Positions 16,602 through 27,200 of a DNA stretch of 64,000 nucleotides are shown here, piece after piece. A model generated the notes under the pieces. It did no database searches. It saw only the letters and a program-made list of their open reading frames with translations, and was not told where the DNA came from. The stretch is from positions 1-64,000 of the forward strand of contig CAMAUZ010000040.1 of the NCBI GenBank assembly GCA_945861535.1. The letters are read 5' to 3'. The stretch's first letter is position 1. Each line of letters opens with the position of its first letter. Source of the DNA: Akkermansia muciniphila (GTDB taxonomy: Bacteria > Verrucomicrobiota > Verrucomicrobiia > Limisphaerales > BJHT01). The position numbers and the translations under genes were made by a program.

Positions 16602-16661
16602 CTTCGCTTGCCGCATTTGGAGTCAAGGCTAGGCCGCCTTGACTCCAAATGCGGCAACCGG
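16602..16661. repeat. Degenerate terminal repeat that is one arm of a 22-bp perfect hairpin
   Basis: Exactly about 30 bp after the last repeat, 16602-16633 aligns with the CRISPR repeat (CGCATTTGGAGTCAAGGCTAGGC against CGTAATTGGAATCAAGGCAAAGC over the best 23 bp, 18 identities). The same segment is the left arm of a perfect inverted repeat: 16608-16629 pairs with 16636-16657 around loop TAGGCC, followed by a second small stem and GGTTTTT. It may be a leader-end degenerate repeat, or a REP-like palindrome (TTTGGAGT core) that happens to resemble the repeat. Confidence 0.65.
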
Positions 16662-16942
16662 GTTTTTCGCCGGATTCAGGTAAATCCGTACATCTCTCTC
16701 CATCCTTTGCCCCGCCAAGGCCACCTCAAGATTTGAAAATACCCGACGGTTCAATGAGCGGCTCAACTCCTACAAGAGGCGGCGGGAAGGAGGACGACTG
16801 CGCGGCACCACGGGCGCAATTAAAGGTCGCAGAATCCGCGCGTTGAGCATCACACTGTTCCATCCTGCGACCGGGCGCGGCGCGAGCAGCAGACGCCCAC
16901 CGTTCAACTTATAATCCGAGACAACCGCGACGCCTCCAAGCC
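16662..16942. other. Possible CRISPR leader region, otherwise no gene seen
   Basis: If the array is transcribed on the minus strand, its promoter and leader should lie here. The segment 16680-16760 is somewhat richer in A/T than its surroundings, but I cannot point to clear -35/-10 boxes. No ORF with coding character is present. Confidence 0.35.
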
Positions 16943-17716
16943 ATGACCTTCAATACCCTTACCCGCCGTCACTTTCTCCGCACCACGGGAACCGCTCTGG
17001 CACTGCCGCTGTTGGAGTTTCCCACCCACGCCGCGGGCATCCCGCAGACGCTGGCGGAACTCTGGGCCGATTTCGATCCGCGCAGGGAACCGCTCGAAAT
17101 CGAAATCCTCAAGGCGTGGGAACAGGAGGGCGTGGTTTGCCGGCTGATCCGCTATCAGGTCGGCGTTTTCAAAGGCGCGCCGGCGCGGGTCGCCGCGTTC
17201 TATGCGTTTCCGAAGGGCGGGACAAAACTCCCGGCCCTCGTCGAGCTGCACGGCGGCGGGCAGTCGGCTTCGCTCAACAGCGTGGTGACTTATGCCAAGC
17301 GCAGGTATGCGGGCATTTCGCTCAACTGGGGCGGGAACAAACTGAACTTCGGCGGCGCGCCGGTGACTTACGATGGGCCGCAGACTGACTGGGGAAAACT
17401 CGACGCCACGCATCCGCCGCAGCGCAACAAGGCGAACCATTTCGCCGGCTCGCTCGCGCCGGACGAATACACGCTCGACGCGGTGGAATCGCCGCGGAAC
17501 AGCAACTGGTTTCTGGTGCTGATGGCCGCCCGCCGCGCCATCACCTTTCTCGAACAGCAGCCGGAAGTGGACGCGACGCGCATCGGTGCGCACGGGCATT
17601 CCATGGGTGGCAAGCTCACGACCAATCTCGCGGGGATCGACCCACGGATCAAAGCCGCCGTGCCAGTGGAGAAGTTTAGCCACAGCACCGGGAATCTGCC
17701 GGAGTTGCTCGGTTGA
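16943..17716 (+). pseudogene. Tat-exported alpha/beta-hydrolase (acetyl-xylan-esterase-like), 3'-truncated
   Basis: An N-terminal twin-arginine signal (LTRRHFLRTTGTALALPLL) precedes an alpha/beta-hydrolase core: PALVELHGGGQS (oxyanion-hole strand), GISLNWGGN, and the nucleophile elbow GAHGHSMGGKL (Ser in GHSMG). PVC relatives of this dienelactone-hydrolase/acetyl-xylan-esterase group continue for well over 100 residues to the catalytic Asp and His. Here homologous-looking sequence stops at GIDPRIKAAVP, and after 15 unrelated residues (VEKFSHSTGNLPELL) the frame ends at 17716. Without Asp/His it should be inactive. The lost 3' end is replaced by repeat-rich DNA (17717-18545). Confidence 0.72.
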
Positions 17717-18599
17717 GCCGTAGCTGTGCAGTGGAGTCCGATGAGAGATCCACTGCGCCCCCGAGGAACACAGAGCGGCGAAGCCGCAGCCCCGAAACGA
17801 CGTGGGCACCCGTGGAAATCAGGAGCTTCCGGTGCGGCCGACCTGCCGCGGCTGGTGCTCCGCCCGCACAGCCGCGCTCCCGGAGAAATCCTCGCGGCGC
17901 GCGAGAATTCCGGAGCGCGGCATTTTTGCCGCTTCAGCGTGAGGCGACGGCACGATTGCGGGTGCGAATGCGGTGCGGTGAGCGGACGCTGAAACGGCGT
18001 AAACGCCGCGAGCGGCGCGCCACGGTGAAATCCGTTCCAATGCCAAGTTTCACCCTGCGCCGTGTACCCGCATGCCTCCCCCCCGCCCGTTCACATGGCA
18101 GCACACCAGAAAATCCCCACCGTCAGCAACCCCGCTCGGCTCCACCGTCGCCACGGTTTTTTTCATCCTTCGCCCGTCGTCCCTCGCCTCGTAGCCGCCG
18201 AGGTGACGAGGCGGGCCCCACGGACGGTCTCGGGAATCCGCCTCCTCACGTCAGCAGCTACACCCGGCTCCCAGCGTTCCACCTTGCTGCGCCCGAGGAC
18301 GGGCGCACTCCGGCCCGTCTCCGCCGCGCGCGTCCGCCCCGGAGAGCGGCCGTCCCCGGCCGCAGCGACGTCCGCACGCACGGGAGGTTTGGGATCGGCC
18401 AGCGTCTCCCTGCGCTCCACCTTTCTGCGCCCGAGGACGGGCGCACTCCGGGACGCGGCGCGGGCTTTTCCCAAGCCAAAACCGAATCTGCTTCACCGAA
18501 AAACAGCGCGAAACACAGGGCTTTTTCTCGCTGTCGTGATTTAGCTTGCCAGCATGGCATGGGCACACCGACGTTGGCCCCGTGCCCCTGACGCTTCGA
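17717..18599. other. Repeat-rich gap after the truncated esterase
   Basis: Very GC-rich and palindromic; frames are open only because stops are rare. A 40-bp direct repeat occurs at 18274-18313 and 18412-18451 (CTGCGCCCGAGGACGGGCGC core, containing its own hairpin CGCCCGAGGACGGGCG). 18191-18260 holds halves of the CGCCGACGTGAGGAGGCGGA-type palindrome seen complete at 48284-48353. No gene is supported. Confidence 0.6.
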
Positions 18600-21500
18600 A
18601 TGCTCCTCCCTCTCGCGGCTTTCCTGTGTCTGATCCTAAGCGGGACGGGGCATGCAGCCGTCACGGTGTCGCTCAACACGCTCGACGGCATTCCCACGAC
18701 CTCCGACGTGATCGCCTCCGACTCCGCCCGCGATCATCTCACGATATCGATCACCCTCAACACGCAGTCGGACGCCGGTCCCGGCTTCGACAGCGCCACG
18801 TTGCGCGCGCGGTTCAACCTGATCGATCAAAACGACGTCCCGCGCCTCTTGAACAAATCCACCGGCGGCACCGACACGTTTGAAGAAGTCACGACCGGCG
18901 TTTCCTTCCCCATCGTCACCATCCTCCCGCCCAGCAGTTCGTGGAGTGGCACCAAAACTTTTTCCACCACGCTGAAGCCCGCCGCGCGCCTGCTTCCCGG
19001 CGATGTCTTCCGCCTCCGAGTGACGGTCGAGCGCCAGTCCGGCGGCGGGTGGACGCCGCTCGGGACCTTCACCCAGTCCGGCGGCGGCACCGTCTGGCAC
19101 TTCCCGAGCACGAACAGCGCGGACATTTCGCCCAACGTGAACGTGCGCCTCACCACCGCGGCGTTGAACAGCCAGCACATCATCCGCAGCGCGGCCGGGC
19201 AGGGTTTTTTCCGCTGCGTGATCGGCGGCAAGGCACGGCGGTACGATGCCTATCTCGCCGCCGCTCCCGCCAGCACGAGCGTCACCATCCCGCTGCGCTG
19301 GACCCTGCGCGATCTCTCCGCCAACCAAGATGTCCCGCTCGTCACGACCACCGGCGTGGCCGCCGCCACGCTGGCGGGCTTCGCCGAAGCCACGCCCCGC
19401 ACGCCGGTCGAGACCCTGTTCACGGCAAATATCGACGTCGTTCCGCAGAACTGGGCGGTCATCGACCCGCTGCGCGCCTACGAACTGCGCGTCGAAGCCG
19501 GCCATCCGGGCGAGGCGCTCTTCACCCTCGACAGCACGCGCAGCACCGCGCCGGCGAACTGGCTCGCGCTCACCAGCACGCTGCGGTTCGCCAATTTCGT
19601 CACCACCTTCGACCAGCTCACCGGCGATCCGCTCACCACGCTCGGCCCGACGACGGATCCCGCCGCCCACGCGGCCGGCACGTTGAACCTTCCCGCCGGC
19701 CACGGCCTGCTGCCGGGGCACGCCAGCCACACCTTCAGCGGCGCGTTGCCGGTGAAAATCTTGCTCAACGGGGACGCGCAATTCACCGGCCCGACTCCGG
19801 TGCCTGTGACCGGCCCCGCCAGCGACACCGCGGTGGTCAACGGCATTCCGGTCAAACGCTCTGGCCTCACGCTCGGCACGCTCGGCGCGAGCGCGGGCAC
19901 GTTTGAAGTGCAGTTCCCGCTTGGGATGAGCTACACCGCGCAGGCCGGCACGCGGCGGCTCAAATCCAAGTGGCTGGCCAGCGGCGGCGGGCTGCCGTTG
20001 AACGCGGACCTCGTGGTGCAGCCATGGGTGCTCACGAGTTCACCGCTGTACGTGGCCCTCGAACGGCTGCCGCTGGTGTTTCAGGTGCCGTCGATCACGG
20101 TGAATTTTCAAACCGGCAAATTCACCTTCGCGCCCAGCCTCTGCCTCTACGAAACCTTCTTCGAACTGGGCACGCTCGAGGCCTACGCTCTCGGCGATCC
20201 CAACGCCGTGCCGCCCGTGCCGCCGCTGATCGACTGGCCGGCGGACAAGCTGCTGCACGCGGGCAACGATCAGGTCTTCCGCCTCGCCCGCACCGTGAGC
20301 GGCGATCCCTTCACCGTCGGCACCGGCGCGGACGGCGCGGCCACGATTGATTACCTGCGGCTCACGTTTCAGCAGGGCGCCTATTTCACGCACTTCCCGC
20401 GCGGGCTGGCGGTGGCCGCCTTCGCGCCGGACGTCGGGGCCGCGCAGTTTGTCATCCAAAATGACACGGTCAGCGCCGCCAGCACGCTGACCGGCGCGGA
20501 CGTGAGCAGCCTGACCTGGAATCCCAACCACCCGCCCGAGCCGGATAAAATCGCGTGCAGTTCAAACGTCCCCGTCAGCCAGCTGAGCCGCTCACTGACG
20601 CCAGCGGGCAACGTGCTGAACTTCCGCCCCGACGGCTCGCTGGCCGCGACGGTGAATTTCACCGGCGGCGGAATTGCCTGGGGCGTGGCGAAGAATTCGC
20701 CGCTGACGTACACCCACGCGCTGGCCGGCTTCACCAACGGCACCCTGCTGCTGCCGTCCCATTTTCTCCCCTGGCGGAATCCCGCCGCTCCCGGCCAGCC
20801 CGATCCCGCGCAGACCGGCCTCGCCGCCTCCAACCGCACCGCCGCCGTTCATCTCGCCGGTCGCAGCGCGTCCGGCGCGCTGACTTGGGAGCCGCCACAG
20901 ACCGCCGCCTACCAGGCCGGCGCGCTGGATTACGCCGGCGTGAACCTGCGCGCGACCGGCGCGGGTGGCCCGTTCGTCGGCGTCTCCGTGCTGGGCGGCG
21001 TCGCGACGCCCGCCTATCCGCTGCGCGCGGAAGCGAAGTTCTACGTGCGGCCCGGCGGCGTCTCCGGCGTGATCCAGTCCGATCAGGATTTCAGCCTGAC
21101 GGTGTACGGCATGGCGATGAATTTGCAGGGCGTGAAACTCGCGTTCCTCGGCAACGCCGTCCGCGATTCGCTCCTCAACGGTGGCCTCAGCGTCGGCGGT
21201 CCCGAGCTGACCAAAGCAGCGGGCTTCACCCTCACCTTCACCGGTCTGCGGCTGTTCGGCGATGGCTCGCTCGACCGCGGCGTGCTCGCGCCCAATCAGG
21301 GCGCGAAGCTCCTGCGCCACTGGAAAACGAGCGTCACGCCGCTCAGCATGGAGTTCAAACAACCCAACCCCTGCGACGCCAGCATCGGCTTTCTGGCGCT
21401 CGGCGTGGAAGCCGTGCTGCCGGCGCTCGCCACCGACGAAATACTGCGCGGCGTCCTCGGTTTTCGCGGCGGTGACGGGTCGCTCCTCGCCCGCGGTGAC

Positions 21501-23963
21501 GCCGACAACAACTACGCCGTCACCGGCCTGGATTCCCGGCTGCGCGTCCCCGGCAACCTCAAGGTGCGCGGCCCGGGAACCTCCCAGTTTTCCCTCACCC
21601 CCGTCACCGGCGCGTATCTGAGCAAATGGCCGGGCGGCAGTGCCAACACCGGTTTTGCGAGCGTGGCCGGTGCGCTGGACGTGCCGTTCTTCGAGAACCT
21701 CACCGTGCAGCTTCACGCCGACCCACCCGTGGGCGGCGTAGGCGCGCCCGCTGTCTATCTGATGCAACCGCCCGACGCCCTCGGGCCGTTCACGCTCGCC
21801 GGCTTTGATCCCCGCAACGAAGGCACGCCCGGTGTGGCCGTGCCCTTCTACCGCCTCGGCAGCGCCTATTTTCCGCACGCCCGCAAAAACTGGCTCGGCC
21901 TGCTCGACTTCGATTTCCCGCTCGAGTGGAACTCTTCGCTGCGGCAGTTGCAGATGCGCGCCGGCACTGAGGTCTCGCAGAATCTCGTCGTCGCGCAGGT
22001 CAAGAGCCGCGTGCGCTCGCTCACGCCGACCACTGCCGATCTGAAATTCAAAGCCACCCTCGGCCCCGACCTGCCCAGCGTCAGCGCCACCGATCTCCTC
22101 GGCGGTGCGCTCGACGGCCTCGGTGCCAGCGCCGTGCTCGACGCCATCACTTCCGCGGTTCCCGGCTTCACCACGGCGATCAGCCAGCTACAGCAATTCG
22201 AGGAAGCCCTCGCCGACACACCCGAAAAGCTGGTGCGCCAGCCCGTGATTTCCGCCATCGCCTTCGTGCGTTCGCAATCGCCCAACGCCACCGCCAAGCA
22301 GTTCCAAGACACGCTGGTCGCGCGGCTCGTCGCGGAATTCAGCGGCGTTTCTGCGACCACGCCCGCAGCCGTCCCCACCCGCTGGAAGGAATCGGTCTTT
22401 GCCAAAATCAACCAAGCCGACGCCGTTGCGGTGACGCTCCGCGGCTACGTGGTCGATTTGAACACGGTGCTGGTGATCGCCAACGCCGCCGCCAGCCAAC
22501 TGGGTGGCGGCACTTCCTCCGCCGTCCCGCCCGAGGTGAAGGAGATGCTCAACAAAAGCTACGGCCTCCTCAGCGTCGTTCACGACGGCATCGGCCAGCT
22601 CAAGACCGGCATCAACGCCCTCGACCTCGGCCTCGATGCCCCCGCGTGGACCGCCATTCTCGACCAGGCCCTGCCGATGCTGCCCGCCCTGCCGTTGGCG
22701 GAGCAAACCGACGCCCAGCTCGCGGACACGATCCTGTTGCACTTCCTCGGCGACGCGAAGGCCGGCCTGCTCGGCGAGGCCATGCGCGTGCATCTCGCCG
22801 AGACGCGCGACCAGCTCCGCGCCGGCCTTGACGAGGCGCTCGGCGGCATCAACGAAATGCAGCAGGGGACGGCGGGCGATGGCATCCCGCCCGTCGGGCC
22901 GCCCGGCCTCCCCGCCCTGAGCGACCTCCAGTTTGGCAAGATCGACGGCCACGCGCGCATCAACGGCGACTCCCTGCACGAGCTGCGGCTGGACGCGGAC
23001 ATCTCCATCAAGACGGGGACCGATTTCAACCTCCACGGCTACGTGCTCTTCCGCGATCTCACCAGCGACACGCCCGCCAGCGCCTGCCGCGTCGCCGCGG
23101 GCGTCGCCGCGGAACTCACCCTCGGGGCCAGCACGATGATCCCGCTCGGCACGCCGGTGCCGCCCGATACCGTGGTGAAGCCCTCCAAGATTGAAATCGA
23201 GGCCAAGTTCGCCTTCTCCGACACCGGCGAACTCAACGGGCTGGCCGGCCGCCTTGGCTTGTCCAATCCCGATGGCGCGCTCTTCGGCATCATCAAGGTA
23301 CAGCAGGCCGAGCTGGGTTTCGGCTTCGGCGGCGGCGACGCGTATCTCTACGGCAAAGGCGCTGGCAAAACCGATCTCTACGATCTCGAGGCCGCGCTCT
23401 TTTTCGGCCGCACCTGCGACCCTTACACCGTGATGCTGCGGGTGGACGCGCAGGCCGCCGAGTTGCTCAACGACGCGCGCTTCGACACCGTCCTGCGGCC
23501 CACTCCGCCCGACGGAAGCCCGGCGCCGCTGCCCGTCTATGGCTTCTACGGCTTCGGCTACGGCGCGATCAGCGTCAACGCACTCCTCGGCATTCCGCCC
23601 TCCTGCATGTTGAACCTCAAGGCCGGCGCGGGCTTGGGCGCGTTCTATTTCTTCCGCAAAAACAATCTCCCCGGCCCGAAATACCACACCATCCTCGGCC
23701 TGCGGAACGACCTCGGAGTGAGCGGCGAACTCCTCTGCGTGGCGGACATCAGCGCCCGCCTGAGCCTCATCGGGGCCGCGGTCAGCAGCGGCGAATCCGC
23801 GCTCAACCTGCCCGCGCAACTGGCCAACGCCACCGGCATTTCCGGCAACGGGGTGGCCAATGTCGAAGTGACCATCGGCCTCTCGCCCTTCGAGGTCACC
23901 CTGAGCAAATCGCTGAACATGACGTTTGGCTACAAACCCCTGAAGTTCGACCTCGACTTCTGA
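18600..23963 (+). CDS. Very large secreted protein, family not recognised
   Basis: The protein has 1787 residues from ATG 18600; the frame extends to a TTG at 18546, but ATG 18600 gives a clean signal peptide (MLLPLAAFLCLILSGTGHAA). The sequence is rich in Gly, Ala, Thr and Asn and in predicted beta-strands, without transmembrane helices after the signal. A helical stretch at about residues 1150-1450 (repeated LADTPEKLV, LAEQTDAQLADTILLHFLG, LAETRDQLRAGLDEALGGINEMQQG) interrupts it. The C-terminal ~330 residues again look like antiparallel beta (FGFGGGDAYLYGKGAG, YGFYGFGYGAISVNALLG) and end FGYKPLKFDLDF with a terminal aromatic, as in outer-membrane barrels. It is the first of three large secreted proteins in the same direction, so probably a surface or extracellular assembly. 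Function unknown. Confidence 0.7.
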   Translation: MLLPLAAFLCLILSGTGHAAVTVSLNTLDGIPTTSDVIASDSARDHLTISITLNTQSDAGPGFDSATLRARFNLIDQNDVPRLLNKSTGGTDTFEEVTTGVSFPIVTILPPSSSWSGTKTFSTTLKPAARLLPGDVFRLRVTVERQSGGGWTPLGTFTQSGGGTVWHFPSTNSADISPNVNVRLTTAALNSQHIIRSAAGQGFFRCVIGGKARRYDAYLAAAPASTSVTIPLRWTLRDLSANQDVPLVTTTGVAAATLAGFAEATPRTPVETLFTANIDVVPQNWAVIDPLRAYELRVEAGHPGEALFTLDSTRSTAPANWLALTSTLRFANFVTTFDQLTGDPLTTLGPTTDPAAHAAGTLNLPAGHGLLPGHASHTFSGALPVKILLNGDAQFTGPTPVPVTGPASDTAVVNGIPVKRSGLTLGTLGASAGTFEVQFPLGMSYTAQAGTRRLKSKWLASGGGLPLNADLVVQPWVLTSSPLYVALERLPLVFQVPSITVNFQTGKFTFAPSLCLYETFFELGTLEAYALGDPNAVPPVPPLIDWPADKLLHAGNDQVFRLARTVSGDPFTVGTGADGAATIDYLRLTFQQGAYFTHFPRGLAVAAFAPDVGAAQFVIQNDTVSAASTLTGADVSSLTWNPNHPPEPDKIACSSNVPVSQLSRSLTPAGNVLNFRPDGSLAATVNFTGGGIAWGVAKNSPLTYTHALAGFTNGTLLLPSHFLPWRNPAAPGQPDPAQTGLAASNRTAAVHLAGRSASGALTWEPPQTAAYQAGALDYAGVNLRATGAGGPFVGVSVLGGVATPAYPLRAEAKFYVRPGGVSGVIQSDQDFSLTVYGMAMNLQGVKLAFLGNAVRDSLLNGGLSVGGPELTKAAGFTLTFTGLRLFGDGSLDRGVLAPNQGAKLLRHWKTSVTPLSMEFKQPNPCDASIGFLALGVEAVLPALATDEILRGVLGFRGGDGSLLARGDADNNYAVTGLDSRLRVPGNLKVRGPGTSQFSLTPVTGAYLSKWPGGSANTGFASVAGALDVPFFENLTVQLHADPPVGGVGAPAVYLMQPPDALGPFTLAGFDPRNEGTPGVAVPFYRLGSAYFPHARKNWLGLLDFDFPLEWNSSLRQLQMRAGTEVSQNLVVAQVKSRVRSLTPTTADLKFKATLGPDLPSVSATDLLGGALDGLGASAVLDAITSAVPGFTTAISQLQQFEEALADTPEKLVRQPVISAIAFVRSQSPNATAKQFQDTLVARLVAEFSGVSATTPAAVPTRWKESVFAKINQADAVAVTLRGYVVDLNTVLVIANAAASQLGGGTSSAVPPEVKEMLNKSYGLLSVVHDGIGQLKTGINALDLGLDAPAWTAILDQALPMLPALPLAEQTDAQLADTILLHFLGDAKAGLLGEAMRVHLAETRDQLRAGLDEALGGINEMQQGTAGDGIPPVGPPGLPALSDLQFGKIDGHARINGDSLHELRLDADISIKTGTDFNLHGYVLFRDLTSDTPASACRVAAGVAAELTLGASTMIPLGTPVPPDTVVKPSKIEIEAKFAFSDTGELNGLAGRLGLSNPDGALFGIIKVQQAELGFGFGGGDAYLYGKGAGKTDLYDLEAALFFGRTCDPYTVMLRVDAQAAELLNDARFDTVLRPTPPDGSPAPLPVYGFYGFGYGAISVNALLGIPPSCMLNLKAGAGLGAFYFFRKNNLPGPKYHTILGLRNDLGVSGELLCVADISARLSLIGAAVSSGESALNLPAQLANATGISGNGVANVEVTIGLSPFEVTLSKSLNMTFGYKPLKFDLDF

Positions 23964-24235
23964 GCGCCACTCCGCCGAACCCGCCTCACCCGCAAACGCC
24001 ATGAAAACCGCACTCCAACAAGGGAATTGGAAAACCACGGATGGACACCGATGAACACGGATTCTGAAAGCGCCGTTGCCGCCGACGTGAGGAGAACCCG
24101 AGCGCCGCAACGGCGCAGCATGGGGCCAGCGTACCCGGAACACGGTGGGGGGACGTTGGCAGCAAGCGGAGCGGGGCCGAGGGAGGCGCAGGAGCGGGGC
24201 AGCGGAATTTTGGGCAAAGGAATGGAGGCAAAGGA
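23964..24235. repeat. Intergenic REP-like sequences
   Basis: 24027-24065 carries the ATGGACACCGATGAACACGG motif that recurs widely in intergenic DNA of PVC genomes (recalled, not searched). 24083-24110 is half of a GCCGACGTGAGGAG palindrome. 24205-24292 is an inverted repeat built on CAAAGGAATGGAGGCAAAGG and its complement, whose right half overlaps the open frame of the next gene. Confidence 0.55.
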
Positions 24236-27200
24236 ATGAAGACAAAAAGTTTCCCCGTCCCCATTCCTTTGCCTCCATTCCTTTGCCAAATCCGTTTCGG
24301 CGAATGGGGTTCAAATTCGGGTTGGCTGCCGTGCCTTCTTCGGGCCGTTGTCGCCGTTGGCGGGCGGACTTCCTCGCGAGACGCGCACGTTTCAACCAGC
24401 GCCAATTGCGGTCCCCGTTTGCGTCCCTTCGCCTCCCTCCTGCTCCTCAGCCTCGTGCTCCTGTTGGCCGGCGGTCGCGTTCACGCCGCGCCCGCGAAAC
24501 CGAACCTCGAGGCCGCCGTGATCACCGCCGGCACGAGCATCGTCGGCACCGACGGCCGCAACTGGGCCTACGTCGTGTGGCAATCCCCCGGCGCGGCCAC
24601 GCTCCAAGGCAAGGCCTTCGCCGTGTATTTGCAAACCGCGCCCGCCGGCACCTTCACCCGCCAGGCCATCGTCAGCCCCACCGCCGACGTTCCCGCCCTC
24701 GCACTGCTTGCCGCGCGCGCCGCCACTCTCCGTGCCGACAACGCCGAACTGGATCGCAACCTGCGCGACCTCCTCCGCCGCAAATCCTGGGCCGGCTCCA
24801 CGAATACCAACGGCCTCGCCGCCAATCTCTCCACCTTCGACTCCAAACCCCTGCCGGTAAAAATGTCCGCCGTCCTCGGCCGCGCCCTGCAAAGCGCCGA
24901 CGCCCTCAGCGCCGTGCAACTCCTCGCGCCCCAACATCCCGCCCTCCGCATGGCCCTGGGCCGCGCGTGGGCCGGGATACTGCCACCCGGAGCGGGGCCG
25001 ATGGTCCTCGAAATCCGTGAATGGGTGAGCGGCGCGGCGGGGGGCGTTCTGGGCCGCGTCACGCTCGTCCCCGGCCAGGCGATCACGCTCGTGTCGCCCG
25101 GCCGCATCGTGCAGGTGCCGGATTTGAAACCCTCCGGCGATCTCACCATCAAGCTGCGCTGGGCCGCGCCCGATGCGCTGCGCCGCCTGCAGCAGCATGT
25201 GCTCGGCTTCCGCGTTTATCGCGTGCGGCTGGAAGATGCCGGCGGTCTCGCCCTCAACGCCAGCGCGGCCCAGCTCACCGCCTGGATCAATTCCCATCCC
25301 ACCGTGGTGCAGCCCGTCAACGACGCCCCGGTGCCCATCGCCAAATTGTTCGCGGACGCCGCCGTGGACAATTTCTCCTTCGACACCGGCGACCGTCGCA
25401 CGTTCTTCGTCGCCGACGATGCCCACCGCCTTGCGCCGCTCACCGAGGCGGCGAACAGCCCGCGCGCGCCCGGCTTCAACGCGGGACAACGCTGTCGTTA
25501 TTGGGTCGCCGCCGTCGATCTGCTCGGCCGCGTCGGCCCGCCCTCGCCGCTGTGCGAGGGCATTGCTGAACGCACCATTCCCCCGGATGTCCCCGGCAAT
25601 CTGACCGTGACGGAGCGGCCCGTTGGCCCGAATGGCGAGCGCCAGCTCGTGCTGCGTTGGAAGACCAATGCCCTGCCCGCCGGCGTCGCGAACCGCACCA
25701 CCAGCCGTTATGCCATCTACCGCGGGCCGGTGCCGGACGGCATGCCCGCGTCGCTCGCCACGCTGGAAGATCCGGCGCAATTCAAAACGCTCGCGCCCAT
25801 CGCCTTCATCACCGAGGGGCTGGCCGGCGCCGATGGCCATCTGCGCTTCACCGACAACGGGCTGGCGCCCACCGCCGGCAACACGGACCGCAGCGTGTGG
25901 TACGCCATCACCGCCCTGCACGACACCCAGTTGGACTGGTTCGCCGCCGCGCCCGGCGTGCCCGCCAATCCCCACGAACTCGTCCAAAGCGCCCCCAGCC
26001 CGCCAGCGTTCGGCATTTTCCGCGACCGCACCGGCCCCGCCGCGCCGACCGGCGGCGTGTATGTCAACTGCGACAAGCTCGTGACCCAGGCCGTGCTGCC
26101 TGTGACCACCGCGCCGCGCGTGTCCGCCGTCGCCGATGCCAGCCGCGCGCATATCCGCGCCCTCTGCACCCGGCGCAATCGCAGCGTCGTGGCCGCCCGC
26201 TTCACCTTCAGCGATCTGCGGGACCCGCCGCCCGCCGGCCTCATCTGGGACACGCAGTGGATCGCCTTTCCGGCCGACGGCGACGAACTCACCTACGAAA
26301 TCTCGTTGCTCAACGCCCAGTCCGACTGGGTCGCCGTCACCTGCGTGACCCTCGACGCGCACGGCTGCCAATCGACGTTGGGCTACGCCGACCGCCAACG
26401 CCCCGCGCTCAATGCCGCTCTGTGGCATGAGTTTCGGTTCGTGACCGGGCGCTTTGCCGCGACGGCGTTTGCCAGCGACTCGACGGCACCCGTGGCGAAC
26501 CTGGCCACGGTCGTGCCGTTCACGAGCACGACGACGATCGGCCCCGGCGTGAAGCGCGGCGTCTTTGCCGCCGCCGAAAATCTCAACGGCCAGACCGTGG
26601 TCCTGCAGCTCCGCCTGCTCACGGCGACCAACTGGAGCACCTTTGCCACCGCGCAGGTGGTGAACCACGCCGTCGTGTTCCCCTTCATCGTGCCCGAGGG
26701 CTTGTTCCAATACCGCGCCGCCAAACTGCCCGTGGGCGGCGATTGCCAGTGCGCGCACGACGCCCGGCCCGTGGACGCGCTGGAAATCCAACCCGTCACC
26801 GTCTTCCTCAACCTCCCCGCGACCACCAAGGAATGGCGCATCTTCCGCGCTGCCGACGGCGGACCGCTGGCCTTGGTGAAAAGCGGGGTCGTGGATCTCA
26901 CGCAGGGCGCGGTGGACAGCGTGATCGCGCAGGACAAGGCCATGCCGCCGAATGGCGCGCGGCTGCGTTACTTCGGCCAGTGCTTCGATCAGAACCACAA
27001 TCCCAGCCCGTTGAAATTTCTCGCCGAAGTGCAGCTCCTGCCCGCGCCCGCCACGCCGGTGCTCAATCCGCCGGAGTTCATCGTCGCGGGCGGCCAGGAC
27101 CAGGTGAAACTGAAATGGTTCTGCCCCACGCCGGGCGTGCAGCGCTTCCGCGTCATGCTGCTGGCGCTGGGCGCGGGTGCGACCGCGAACAAGGCCGCGC

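Noticed and set aside
15108-16657. Long open frames on both strands across the CRISPR array (repeating SAPPVIGIKAK or CLDSNYGGSRV peptides)
   Set aside because: The 66-bp period is a multiple of three, so frames stay open by arithmetic. They are the CRISPR repeats, not repeat proteins.
16608-16657. Natural single-guide RNA (tracr-L-like) at the array end
   Set aside because: A guide-fused RNA needs the repeat-like arm 5' of the anti-repeat arm. Here, on either strand, the anti-repeat-like arm comes first, so the order is wrong.
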